From Chloroflexi bacterium bin20 (GTDB lineage: Bacteria; Chloroflexota; Anaerolineae; Aggregatilineales; Phototrophicaceae): a DNA stretch of 64,000 nt. Positions 52,510-60,620 of this stretch are shown here, piece after piece. The translations under genes and the position numbers were made by a program. The stretch spans positions 806,001 to 870,000 of the forward strand of contig MPMG01000001.1 in assembly GCA_002238485.1 (NCBI GenBank), read 5' to 3'. The notes below the pieces were generated by a model. That model saw only the letters and a program-made list of their open reading frames with translations, was not told the DNA's origin and did no database searches. How positions within the stretch are numbered: position 1 is the stretch's first letter; each line of letters opens with the position of its first letter.

Positions 52510-53556
52510 ATGCCGCCACGTGTAAACCAACTGGGCTTGAAACGAACCGAATATCGAGGCAAACCCAGCACGCTCTGCCCCGGCTGCGGGCACGACTCCA
52601 TCTCCAACCAGCTGATCAGCATGGCCTATGAGCTGGGCCTGGAGCAGCACAAGATCATCAAGGTCAGCGGCATCGGCTGTTCGAGCAAGACGCCGGCTTA
52701 TTTCCTGGGCGGCTCGCATGGCTTCAACGCGCTGCACGGGCGCATGCCATCGGTGGTGACGGGCGCCATGCTGGCAAATACCGACCTGGCCTGCATCGCG
52801 GTCAGTGGCGATGGCGACACGGGCAGCATCGGCATGGGGCAGTTCAAGCATGTCATCCGCCGCAATGTGCCTTTCGTTTACATCATCGAAAACAACGGCG
52901 TCTATGGCTTGACCAAGGGTCAGTTTTCAGCGACCGCGGACGAGGGCCAATTCCTGAAGTATTACGGGACGAATCACATGCCGCCAATCGACCTGGCGCT
53001 GGAAGCCGTGATCGCCGGCTGCACATTTGTCGCGCGCAGCTTCAGTGGCGATGCCAAGCAGGTACAGGCGCTGCTGCAAGCGGCCGTGCGCCATCCCGGC
53101 ACAGCGGTGCTGGACATCATCAGCCCCTGCGTGACCTTCAACAACGCCGAAACTTCGACCAAGAGCTATCCCTATGGCAAGGACAACGAGATCCCGCTGC
53201 ACGAGATTCAGATCCTCGCGCCGGATTATGTCCATGCCCAGGACGAGATCACCATCGAGGACTATGATGAAGGCGATATCATCGATGTGGAGATGCACGA
53301 CGGCGCCTTCATCCGCCTGAAGAAGCTGGAAAACGACCACGATCCGCGCAACCGCCGCATGGCCATTGATGTGCTGGAACGTTCCATGCGCGAGCAGATC
53401 TTCTCGACTGGGCTGATCTACTACGAAGAGCCGCGCCCAACGCTGGCGCAGACCGAAGAGCTGGTGGAAACGCCGCTGGCGCACTTGCGCGAAAAGGACA
53501 TGCGCCCACCGAAGTCCGCGCTGGATGGCGTCATGCAGAAGCTGATGCTGGGCTAA
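52510..53556 (+). CDS. korB: 2-oxoacid:ferredoxin oxidoreductase, beta subunit
   Basis: A 348-residue thiamine-diphosphate-binding subunit. CPGCGHDSI and SGIGCSSKTPAY provide Fe-S cysteines, and GDGDTGSIGMGQFKH followed by NNGVYGLTKGQ is the ThDP/Mg motif. A further cysteine lies in SPCVTFNN. The start follows korA by two bases. A C-terminal helical extension of about 70 residues (VLERSMREQIFSTGLIYYEE onward) is typical of aerobic KorB. A strong terminator follows. Confidence 0.92.
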   Translation: MPPRVNQLGLKRTEYRGKPSTLCPGCGHDSISNQLISMAYELGLEQHKIIKVSGIGCSSKTPAYFLGGSHGFNALHGRMPSVVTGAMLANTDLACIAVSGDGDTGSIGMGQFKHVIRRNVPFVYIIENNGVYGLTKGQFSATADEGQFLKYYGTNHMPPIDLALEAVIAGCTFVARSFSGDAKQVQALLQAAVRHPGTAVLDIISPCVTFNNAETSTKSYPYGKDNEIPLHEIQILAPDYVHAQDEITIEDYDEGDIIDVEMHDGAFIRLKKLENDHDPRNRRMAIDVLERSMREQIFSTGLIYYEEPRPTLAQTEELVETPLAHLREKDMRPPKSALDGVMQKLMLG

Positions 53557-53571
53557 GGCACGCCCCACAAT

Positions 53572-53600
53572 CCCCCCGAAGAGTCGGGGGGAGGCTTTTC
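53572..53600 (+). terminator. Intrinsic terminator after korB (hairpin repeat, copy 2)
   Basis: CCCCCCGA and TCGGGGGG pair around AGAG, followed by AGGC and a T-rich tract (TTTTCTTT), 15 bases after korB. The stem and following AGGC repeat those at 48378-48401. Confidence 0.75.
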
Positions 53601-53601
53601 T

Positions 53602-54846
53602 TTAGTACTTCGCCATCTCTGGGTCGATCTCGTCCGCCCAGGCCAGGATGCCGCCGCTGACATTGTACATCTTGTCCAGGTCATAGCCGACTTCGGACAG
53701 GTAGGCGATGCTGTCGGCGCTGCGCACCCCGCTGCGGCAATGCACATACAGCGTCTTGTCGCGCGGAATCTGCTGCAAGACCGTTTCTTCCCACAATTTG
53801 CGCCCAGCCTGGATGCCATTCTTCGCCAGCTGAATATCGGGCTTGGGGATGCGCAGGGTGCCATCGATGGCGCTGATATCCCATTCGTGCGGGTCGCGCA
53901 CATCAATGACGACCACTTCCGAGCCGTTCTCCAGCGCCGAACGAACATCGTGCACCGTGACGGTCTGAATGTCTATGTTCGCACTGTCTTCGACCGCGCT
54001 GAACTCGCTGTGATCATGCGCCGGCATGCCACAGAATTGCTCGTAGTCGATCAGCTCAATGTCGTCTTTGTCGATGCCACAGACTGGGCAAGCAGGATCT
54101 TTGCGCAGCTTGATTGTCTGGAAGCTCATTTCCAGCGCGTCATAGAGCAGCATGCGCCCGATCATCGGCTCGCCAACCCCCAGCAGCAGCTTGATAGCTT
54201 CGGTCGCTTGCAATGTGCCGATGGTGCCCGGCAAGATGCCCAAGACGCCGCCTTCCGCACAACTTGGCACGAGCCCGGGTGGCGGTGGCTCGGGGAACAT
54301 GCAGCGGTAGCAGGGACCTTGCTCGCCATAAAACACGCTCAACTGCCCTTCAAAGCGGAAGATGCTGCCGTAGACATTGGGGATACCCAGCTTTACGCAG
54401 GCATCATTGACCAGGTAGCGGGTGGGGAAATTGTCTGTGCCATCGATGACGACATCCCAGCTTTCGCCGAAGATGCGCAGGGCGTTTTCCGATGTCAGCG
54501 GCTCGTTGTATTGCACAACTTGGATATCGGGATTGAGATCGAGCATGCGTGCGGCGGCGCTTTCCAGCTTGGACATGCCGACTGTGCTGACGCCGTGAAT
54601 TACTTGTCGCTGCAAGTTGGTGAAATCGACCACATCATAGTCGACCAGACCAATGCGCCCGATGCCAGCCGCCGCCAGATACAGCGCCAGCGGGCTGCCC
54701 AAGCCACCAGTGCCGATCAACAAGACCTTGGATGCTTTCAAACGACGCTGTCCAGCCATGCCGACTTCGGGCATGATAACATGGCGGCTGTAACGTTTGA
54801 CTTCGTCATGGCTCAATTCGGCGAGCCGCTGATGCAATGCTGGCAC
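53602..54846 (-). CDS. moeZ: MoeB/ThiF-like adenylyltransferase with rhodanese domain (MoeZ-like)
   Basis: A 414-residue E1-like enzyme. Residues 20-270 are the adenylating domain with GTGGLGSPLALYLAAAG, DGTDNFPTRYLVND and a zinc CPVCG motif; residues 295-410 are a rhodanese with active Cys370 in HCRSGVRSA. It should adenylate the C-terminal glycine of a ubiquitin-like carrier and transfer sulfur to it. The start is a GTG with AGGAGG eight bases upstream. It is the third gene after the JAMM protease and the Ubl protein. Confidence 0.9.
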   Translation of the reverse strand: MPALHQRLAELSHDEVKRYSRHVIMPEVGMAGQRRLKASKVLLIGTGGLGSPLALYLAAAGIGRIGLVDYDVVDFTNLQRQVIHGVSTVGMSKLESAAARMLDLNPDIQVVQYNEPLTSENALRIFGESWDVVIDGTDNFPTRYLVNDACVKLGIPNVYGSIFRFEGQLSVFYGEQGPCYRCMFPEPPPPGLVPSCAEGGVLGILPGTIGTLQATEAIKLLLGVGEPMIGRMLLYDALEMSFQTIKLRKDPACPVCGIDKDDIELIDYEQFCGMPAHDHSEFSAVEDSANIDIQTVTVHDVRSALENGSEVVVIDVRDPHEWDISAIDGTLRIPKPDIQLAKNGIQAGRKLWEETVLQQIPRDKTLYVHCRSGVRSADSIAYLSEVGYDLDKMYNVSGGILAWADEIDPEMAKY

Positions 54847-54864
54847 GATGCAACCTCCTGCCTG

Positions 54865-55140
54865 TTAGTCTAGTCCGCCGGCGATGCTGGGGATGATGCG
54901 CAGGCTGTCGTCGCCAGCGATCTCGGTATCCAAGCCCTGCATAAAGCGGATATCTTCATCGTCCAGAAAAATGTTGACGAAACTGCGTAGTTCGGCGTCG
55001 TTGAACAAGTGCGCGCGCAGGTCGGGATGCTGTTCCACCAGACTGGAAAGCGCCTCGCCGACTGTGCTGCCAGCGACGTCTATGCTGGCCTCGCCGTCAG
55101 TGAATGCGCGCAGTGGCGTGGGAATGCGGATTTTTGGCAT
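54865..55140 (-). CDS. Ubiquitin-like sulfur-carrier protein (MoaD/ThiS/CysO type) with a GGLD tail
   Basis: A 91-residue beta-grasp protein. The pattern IPTPLRAFTDGEASIDVAGS near the N terminus and VGEALSSLVEQHPDLR belong to the MoaD/CysO group. The C terminus reads SIAGGLD: the Gly-Gly is followed by Leu and Asp, so it must lose two residues before it can be adenylated. The start is ATG 55140, preceded by GGAG; an ATG four codons upstream is less likely. It lies between the JAMM protease and the E1-like gene. Confidence 0.85.
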   Translation of the reverse strand: MPKIRIPTPLRAFTDGEASIDVAGSTVGEALSSLVEQHPDLRAHLFNDAELRSFVNIFLDDEDIRFMQGLDTEIAGDDSLRIIPSIAGGLD

Positions 55141-55201
55141 GGGTTTCTCCAAGAGCTTGTGATGCGGTTCTGGTCTTTATACGCGATAGAAGGCTCGAAT
55201 C

Positions 55202-55642
55202 TTACTCTGTCAGCGACCTGCGCGCTGCTATTTTCAGCTCATCAAAAGCGCTGCGGTCGGGCCGCAGCTGCCAGGCGCGCATGTCACTTGCCTGCGCCAT
55301 CATCACCGCGGTAATGATGTAAACGAAGTTGGGCAGCGCATGCTCGCGGTCGTACTCCGAAGGCAGGGCTGGCGAGTCTGGATGGCTGTGGTAATAGCCG
55401 ACCAGGCTCAATCCGCGTTCGTCAGCCATGTCTTCCAGACGCATCCAGTCTTGCGGACGCATGGCATAGCGATGATGCTGCTCGGCTTCGTCAAATACAT
55501 TGTCCACTTGTATGATGTCGACAATCTGCACTTGGTCCGCTTCGCCCCGCCCCAGCAAGAAACCGCCGCCTTCATTGGGATAGGTGGCTTCCAACTGCTC
55601 GGAGATTTCGCGCTGCAAGTCGTGGCTGATGTGAATGATCAT
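55202..55642 (-). CDS. JAMM/MPN metalloprotease (Mec-like)
   Basis: A 146-residue single-domain JAMM protease. The complete zinc motif is present: Glu24 in NEGGGFLLG, and HSHP-x6-SxxD with His85, His87, Ser95 and Asp98. Bacterial members cleave after the Gly-Gly of ubiquitin-like carriers: Mec of Mycobacterium releases cysteine from CysO, and QbsD trims QbsE. Here the adjacent Ubl has a two-residue tail, making it the obvious substrate. The gene heads a minus-strand operon with the Ubl and moeZ-like genes. Confidence 0.87.
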   Translation of the reverse strand: MIIHISHDLQREISEQLEATYPNEGGGFLLGRGEADQVQIVDIIQVDNVFDEAEQHHRYAMRPQDWMRLEDMADERGLSLVGYYHSHPDSPALPSEYDREHALPNFVYIITAVMMAQASDMRAWQLRPDRSAFDELKIAARRSLTE

Positions 55643-55973
55643 GTCTTTGCCCTGGTTATGACTCCCTCAATACCAAAAGAGCCAACCGCTGTGGGTTCGC
55701 TCATCATGTTCTGACTGTTTGTTGTTTACAGAAAAGTCAGACAGCGTGCTCCCCCATGCGGCGAATGGCGCATGCGCAGCAACAAAGACAGGCGCATTTC
55801 GTCCTCGATCGGCTGGGGGCTGCAAATGTCTGGCGAGGGTACATAGCGCCTAGCCTAGCAGGGAAAATGCTGAATGGCAACGCCAGGTTATCCATATTGT
55901 CCGCGTGATTGGCGAGTGCTATACTAGCGCGCATTGTGTTCTGACAAACGCGGCAGTCGAGGAGAAAGCGCAG
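55643..55973. other. 331-base divergent intergenic region
   Basis: It separates the JAMM protease gene and citrate synthase. The right third holds the citrate synthase promoter. The remainder contains no credible gene and no repeat I could identify; a clear promoter for the minus-strand operon was not found. Confidence 0.5.
55897..55925 (+). promoter_or_regulatory. Promoter of citrate synthase
   Basis: TTGTCC (55897-55902), 17 bases, then TATACT (55920-55925) preceded by TGC. With both boxes and an extended -10 it is among the strongest promoter matches in the window, 49 bases before the start. Confidence 0.65.
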
Positions 55974-57110
55974 ATGGGGAATCAGGGTGGCTTGGAAGGC
56001 ATCGCCGTTGCCGATATCACAACCAGCTTCGTGGACGGCAGCTTGGGCGAATTGATTTACAGCGGTTATGCGATTGAAGACCTTGCCGAAAACGCCACAT
56101 TTGAAGAAGTATTGTTTCTGCTCTTTCATTCGCGGCTTCCAGGTCGCCAGGAATATGAAGAGTTGCGCGCGACCATCGCCGCCAATGCCGCCATCGCCGA
56201 TGCAGTCATCGCCATGCTGCAGTCGCTGCCCAAAGAAACGTCAGCCATGGCCGCCCTGCGCACAGCCGTTTCTATGCTTTCCGCTTTTGATCCCGATGCA
56301 GAAAACCTGCTCGACAAAGAGGTGGCTGCTCGCAAAGCCCTGCGCCTGACCGGGCAGATCATGACCATCTGCGCAGCCTGGATACGCATCGTACGCGGTC
56401 AAACTCCTGTGAAACCGCGCAGCGATCTGGGAGTCGCGCAGAACTTCGTCTATATGATGAGCGGCGAAGAACCTGACGCGACCGCTAGCGCCGCGCTGGA
56501 TGTCTATCTGGTGCTGCTGGCCGAGCACGGCATGAACGCCAGCACGTTTGCGGCGCGTGTGGTCACCGCGACCGGCTCCGACATGCACAGCGCTATCGTA
56601 GCCGGCATCAGCGCTTTGAAAGGACCTGCCCACGGCGGCGCAAACTCCGCAGCCATGAACATGTTCTTGGAAATTGGCGAAGTGGACAATGTTGCGCCCT
56701 GGTTTGAAGCCAATATCAAGTCGGGCAAGCGGCGCATCATGGGCATCGGCCACCGCGTCTACAAAGCGCCCGACCCCCGCGCAGCCATCCTCAAGCGGCA
56801 GGCCAAGGCGCTGGCCGACGGCAGTGGCAACCGAAAATGGTTCGATATCGCTGATAAGCTGGCCGATACCGCCCGCGCCGATGATTATTTTATCCAGCGC
56901 AAGCTCTATCCCAATGTCGACTATTACAGCGCCATCGCCCTGTACACGCTCAATCTGGATGTCGACATGTTCACGCCGCTCTTTGCCGTGGCGCGCATTG
57001 CCGGCTGGGCAGCCCATGTCATCGCGCAGATGGGCGGGCGACTGATCCGCCCCAAAGCCAATTATGTGGGTCCGCGCGACTTGCCCTGGCTGCCCCTGGA
57101 CGAGCGCTAG
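55974..57110 (+). CDS. gltA: Citrate synthase
   Basis: A 378-residue type II-like citrate synthase condensing oxaloacetate and acetyl-CoA. The catalytic histidines are in GPAHGGANSAAM and GIGHRVYK, with the acid in the VDYYSAIALYTL region. The protein starts MGNQGGLEGIAVADT-like and keeps the SELxYxGYxIEDL analogue LGELIYSGYAIEDL. The start is ATG 55974 with GAGGAG upstream; the frame is open 23 codons further but overlaps the promoter. 2-Methylcitrate synthase activity is an alternative. Confidence 0.92.
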   Translation: MGNQGGLEGIAVADITTSFVDGSLGELIYSGYAIEDLAENATFEEVLFLLFHSRLPGRQEYEELRATIAANAAIADAVIAMLQSLPKETSAMAALRTAVSMLSAFDPDAENLLDKEVAARKALRLTGQIMTICAAWIRIVRGQTPVKPRSDLGVAQNFVYMMSGEEPDATASAALDVYLVLLAEHGMNASTFAARVVTATGSDMHSAIVAGISALKGPAHGGANSAAMNMFLEIGEVDNVAPWFEANIKSGKRRIMGIGHRVYKAPDPRAAILKRQAKALADGSGNRKWFDIADKLADTARADDYFIQRKLYPNVDYYSAIALYTLNLDVDMFTPLFAVARIAGWAAHVIAQMGGRLIRPKANYVGPRDLPWLPLDER

Positions 57111-57116
57111 GCGGAT

Positions 57117-57146
57117 TTGACCCCGCGCCAAGCCATGTGCTAGGCT
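57117..57146 (+). promoter_or_regulatory. Promoter of the first rhomboid gene
   Basis: TTGACC (57117-57122), 18 bases ending TGC, and TAGGCT (57141-57146), 31 bases before the start codon. Confidence 0.55.
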
Positions 57147-57176
57147 TTGCATGCAAGTTGCGGCGGGCTTGGCGAG

Positions 57177-57863
57177 ATGATTCCTTATAAGATCGTCGGC
57201 ACAACAGCATACCGACCCTATGTGGCATTCTTCGTCACGGTCGGAAATGTCGCCGCCTTTGCCCTCATCGTAGCGTACGCATTCCTGGGCGGGCTGCCGC
57301 TGGAAGAGGTCTATCGCAACTACGCGCTGGATGTCTGCGCGGTGTTTGGCCAGCCACTAACCGAGACCATGGTGGACGGCGCGCGCAGCATTTTCTTGCA
57401 CATGAGCTTCGTGCATCTGACATCCAACCTGATCATATTCTATGTCTTTGGATCGCGCATTGAAGAACATCTGGGGCGTCTGCGCTTCCTGGCATTTTAT
57501 CTGCTGGTTGGCTTCGGCGGACATCTCGGGCAGCTGCTCTTTGGCGGGGGCGGCTGTCCAGAGCCCCAGATCATGGTCGGCTCGAGCGGGGCGATTTCGG
57601 GCATTATCGGCGCGTTTCTGTTCTTGTTCCCCACCGCGCGCATCAAGTCCAAAATCGTCATCCTTTCGGTCTTCAAATATGATGTGGATGTGCCGGCCTG
57701 GGTCTATCTGATTTATTGGTTTTTCCTGCAGTTCTTTTATCAGGTGGGTTCAGTCGCGCCGCGCATCAATGTGCACTGGGGGCATGTCGGCGGCTTCATC
57801 AGCGGGCTGGCATTGATCTTTCTGCTGTCGCTCTTTATCGCGCCGCCACGAGGACGCCAGTGA
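57177..57863 (+). CDS. Rhomboid family intramembrane serine protease
   Basis: A 228-residue membrane protein with six or seven transmembrane segments. The catalytic serine is Ser137 in GSSGAISG and the histidine is His203 in HVGGFISG; the HMSFVHLTSN segment forms the conserved loop and HxxxN oxyanion region. It should cut transmembrane substrates. The start is ATG 57177 (MIPYKIVG). A second rhomboid follows after a 63-base gap that carries its own promoter. Confidence 0.9.
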   Translation: MIPYKIVGTTAYRPYVAFFVTVGNVAAFALIVAYAFLGGLPLEEVYRNYALDVCAVFGQPLTETMVDGARSIFLHMSFVHLTSNLIIFYVFGSRIEEHLGRLRFLAFYLLVGFGGHLGQLLFGGGGCPEPQIMVGSSGAISGIIGAFLFLFPTARIKSKIVILSVFKYDVDVPAWVYLIYWFFLQFFYQVGSVAPRINVHWGHVGGFISGLALIFLLSLFIAPPRGRQ

Positions 57864-57865
57864 AC

Positions 57866-57895
57866 TTGCGCGAAACCGTCTCGCCGTGCTATCGT
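57866..57895 (+). promoter_or_regulatory. Promoter of the second rhomboid gene
   Basis: TTGCGC (57866-57871), 18 bases ending TGC, and TATCGT (57890-57895), 31 bases before the start codon. Confidence 0.5.
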
Positions 57896-57926
57896 ATAGG
57901 TCGATAGGAACCATGAGGGTTATGCC

Positions 57927-58640
57927 ATGTTTCCCCTGACAATTGTGGGACGCGACAAGACAATCCCCAAAGCGGCGCTGGCGCTCATCGCAATCAATCT
58001 GCTGGTGTTCTTGTGGGAGCTTTCTGTGGACGCGCGCGGCGATGGCTTCTTGCTGGAAGCGCTGCGCAATTATGGGCTGGAAGTCTGCAAGATCGGCGAA
58101 CAATCGTTGATGACCACGACTCTGGACAGCTTCCGCAGCCTGTTCTTGCACAGCAGCATCGCCCATGTGCTGGCCAATATGTGGTTCCTCTACCTGTTCG
58201 GGGGCTTGGTCGAACGTTATCTGGGCAGCCTGAAGTTCATCCTGGCCTTTCTGGGATTTGGAGCATTTGCGACGCTGGCGCACATCGCGTTGGGAAACAC
58301 GGCTTGCAGCGTTTCTGATACAGGGTTGGTCATCGGCGCGAGTGGCGCAGTGGCAGGCGTGATGGGCGGCTTTTTGGTCATCAAACCCGGCGCCAAAGTA
58401 AAGACCATGCTGGGTTTCTTCCGCCCCTTTGTTTGGTCGGTCAATCTGCCGGCTTATCTGTTCCTGGGATATTGGCTGTTGATGGATATCTTGCAGCAGA
58501 TCGGCTGGGTCGGCATAGAAACGGATGTCGCGCACTGGGCGCATATCGGCGGCTTTCTAGCTGGGCTGGTGGTCGTGTTCCTGGCGGGATTCGTCAAACC
58601 GCTGCCCAAGCCCGACCCGCTCGAACATCTGGCGGAGTAA
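57927..58640 (+). CDS. Rhomboid family intramembrane serine protease, second copy
   Basis: A 237-residue paralogue of the preceding protein. Its dyad is Ser139 (GASGAVAG) and His206 (HIGGFLAG), and the HSSIAHVLANMWFLYLFG stretch matches the family loop and helix 2. The two differ markedly in sequence, so the duplication is old or the two arrived separately. A basic C-terminal tail ends LPKPDPLEHLAE. Substrates are unknown. Confidence 0.9.
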   Translation: MFPLTIVGRDKTIPKAALALIAINLLVFLWELSVDARGDGFLLEALRNYGLEVCKIGEQSLMTTTLDSFRSLFLHSSIAHVLANMWFLYLFGGLVERYLGSLKFILAFLGFGAFATLAHIALGNTACSVSDTGLVIGASGAVAGVMGGFLVIKPGAKVKTMLGFFRPFVWSVNLPAYLFLGYWLLMDILQQIGWVGIETDVAHWAHIGGFLAGLVVVFLAGFVKPLPKPDPLEHLAE

Positions 58641-58646
58641 TCTCCC

Positions 58647-59378
58647 CTAGAGCGATGGCACATAAAAGATGATCAAGTTGGCGACGATCTGGCACATCCA
58701 GGCAGCGGCCAACCCGTTGCGCATGCGCACATAAACATAGAGCCAGTTCATCATCAAGAGCAGCACGGCAATCACCACCGATACCGCCGGCAGCAGTGTC
58801 ACGGCTTCCCACATCACCGGGAAGAAGAGCACAATATTCCACAACGTGGCCAGCAAGCCGACGATCCAGAATGCCAGCTGCCCCTGCAGCAAGCCGCGAA
58901 AGAAGAGCGTCTCGGCCAACGGCATGACAAAGACCAGGAATGCCAGCAGACTGCCCGGCGACATCTCGGGAAACAGGCGGTCGGCGGTCGGCGCGAGCAC
59001 ATGCTCGCTGAGGAAGACCAGGAAAGGGATGCCCAGCAGGACGCCGAAGAGAATGCCCCAACCGATATCGTCCGGATTCTCTTGGCTGATGCGCTCCATA
59101 TTGCCCAGCAGCCAACTCAAGACACTCACGCCGGCCAGCGTTCCCCATGCCAGCGCATAACGGAATTCGACGCTTTCTGGCAGCAGGGGCGTCAAACCGA
59201 TGCTCAAACCAGCGGCGATGATGAAACCAAAGAAGGGGTCGGTCGCGCCTCGCTGCTGGATGCGGGCGGTGGTTCTGCTTCGCGGCGGCGGCTGGCTTTC
59301 TGGTGGCGCTTCGCCTGTCTCCGCATTGTCTTCGCCGCGCATGTGTTGAAGCGGGTCGAATGGCGCTTCGGGCATCAT
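58647..59378 (-). CDS. CPBP-like intramembrane protein with degenerate active site
   Basis: A 243-residue membrane protein with a 45-residue polar N-terminal tail and about seven hydrophobic segments. PLAETLFFRGLLQG resembles the EExxxR motif of CPBP (Abi) intramembrane proteases with the second Glu replaced by Thr. The later His-Asn motif appears as MCQIVAN, with Gln in the histidine position. Protease activity is therefore doubtful. It overlaps ltaE by four bases, so the two share a transcript. Confidence 0.65.
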   Translation of the reverse strand: MMPEAPFDPLQHMRGEDNAETGEAPPESQPPPRSRTTARIQQRGATDPFFGFIIAAGLSIGLTPLLPESVEFRYALAWGTLAGVSVLSWLLGNMERISQENPDDIGWGILFGVLLGIPFLVFLSEHVLAPTADRLFPEMSPGSLLAFLVFVMPLAETLFFRGLLQGQLAFWIVGLLATLWNIVLFFPVMWEAVTLLPAVSVVIAVLLLMMNWLYVYVRMRNGLAAAWMCQIVANLIIFYVPSL

Positions 59379-60415
59379 GACAACAGCGCGCCCACTACCC
59401 TAACGACTTTGTCAATTGCCGCTCGGTCAATCCAGTAATGGGTGCGCAAGCGGAATTGTCCTTGTTCGCCGCCATAGGGCGAAATCAAAATCTGGTGGTC
59501 GTCTCGCAGCGTCTTCGCCAGCTCAATTGGATTGACGCCCGCCGAATCATCCAGCGAAAAGTAAACGAAGTTGGTATTTTGGCTCATTACACAAAGGCCG
59601 GGGATTTCGCTCAAGCCTTCCGCCAGCAGTTGGGCATTGTCGTGGTCATCACGCAGCCGCAGCCGCATCTCGTGCATGGCGATCAAGCCAGCAGCAGCCA
59701 GAATGCCTGCCTGGCGCATGCTGCCGCCCAAGACCTTGCGCGCGCGGCGTGCTCGTCTGATAAAAGCGGCATCGCCCACAAGCACCGATCCGACTGGCGC
59801 GCACAGCCCTTTCGACAAGCAGAAGGTCAGCGAGTCTGCGCCTTCTGCCAAGCTTTTTGCCTCGACATCAAATGCTGCAGCTGCGTTGAAGATGCGCGCG
59901 CCATCAATATGAAAACGCAGGCCATTGCATCGCGCGAAATCGGCCACCTGCGCACTGTATTCAGCTGAAAGGGGCAGGCCGCCCGCGGCATTGTGCGTGT
60001 TTTCGATTGCCACCAGGCTTGTTATCGGCATGTGTTCATCGTCGGGGTTGATGGCAGCTTGCAGGTCGTCCAGGCACAAGGTCCCATTGGTTTGAACCGG
60101 CACGGTATGCGGGAGGATGCCGCCCAACTGCGCCATGCCACCCTGCTCATAGCGGAATATATGTGACGTATCGCCGATGAGGATCGATTCGCCCCGTCCA
60201 CAATGCGCCAGCAGCGCGCAGAGATTGCCTTGTGTGCCGCTGCTGACGAAGACGGCCGCTTCTTTGCCCAGCAGTTCCGCTGCATCCGCCTCCAACTGAT
60301 TGACTGTCGGGTCGTCGTGATAAACATCGTCGCCAACAGCCGCCTTCGCCATTGCCTCACGCATGGCGGGTGTGGGGTGCGAGACGGTGTCGCTGCGCAG
60401 ATCGATCGTGTTCAT
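59375..60415 (-). CDS. ltaE: Low-specificity L-threonine aldolase
   Basis: A 346-residue PLP enzyme that splits threonine and allo-threonine into glycine and acetaldehyde. SDTVSHPTPAMR at the N terminus, GDDVYHDDPTVNQLE, and the cofactor lysine in FCLSKGLCAPVGSVL (about residue 200) are diagnostic. It is transcribed divergently from the Ca2+-type ATPase and runs into the CPBP-like gene. Confidence 0.94.
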   Translation of the reverse strand: MNTIDLRSDTVSHPTPAMREAMAKAAVGDDVYHDDPTVNQLEADAAELLGKEAAVFVSSGTQGNLCALLAHCGRGESILIGDTSHIFRYEQGGMAQLGGILPHTVPVQTNGTLCLDDLQAAINPDDEHMPITSLVAIENTHNAAGGLPLSAEYSAQVADFARCNGLRFHIDGARIFNAAAAFDVEAKSLAEGADSLTFCLSKGLCAPVGSVLVGDAAFIRRARRARKVLGGSMRQAGILAAAGLIAMHEMRLRLRDDHDNAQLLAEGLSEIPGLCVMSQNTNFVYFSLDDSAGVNPIELAKTLRDDHQILISPYGGEQGQFRLRTHYWIDRAAIDKVVRVVGALLS

Positions 60416-60498
60416 GCTCGCGGCTCGTAATAAGGACTATGCTATTCCGACGAAACAGTAGAGCGAAATCGCCGACATTACAATAGCTAAATGAGCGC

Positions 60499-60526
60499 TT
60501 GCCCACGGGCGCTTCGTGGCGATAAT
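60499..60526 (+). promoter_or_regulatory. Promoter of the P-type ATPase gene
   Basis: TTGCCC (60499-60504), 16 bases, then GATAAT (60521-60526), about 95 bases upstream of the start. A TAGACT five bases further (60531-60536) is an alternative -10. Confidence 0.5.
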
Positions 60527-60620
60527 GCGTTAGACTCTTGTTCGCGCGGCAGTGGATTGCGGTTCGCCGCAACACGAATGGTCGCGCGGTGGCGTAAGCA
60601 AAGGCGAGACTCTCCAGCCT

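Noticed and set aside
55737..56129. A 130-codon minus-strand frame between the JAMM gene and citrate synthase
   Set aside because: Half of it lies over the citrate synthase coding region and its promoter, and the peptide has no recognisable features.
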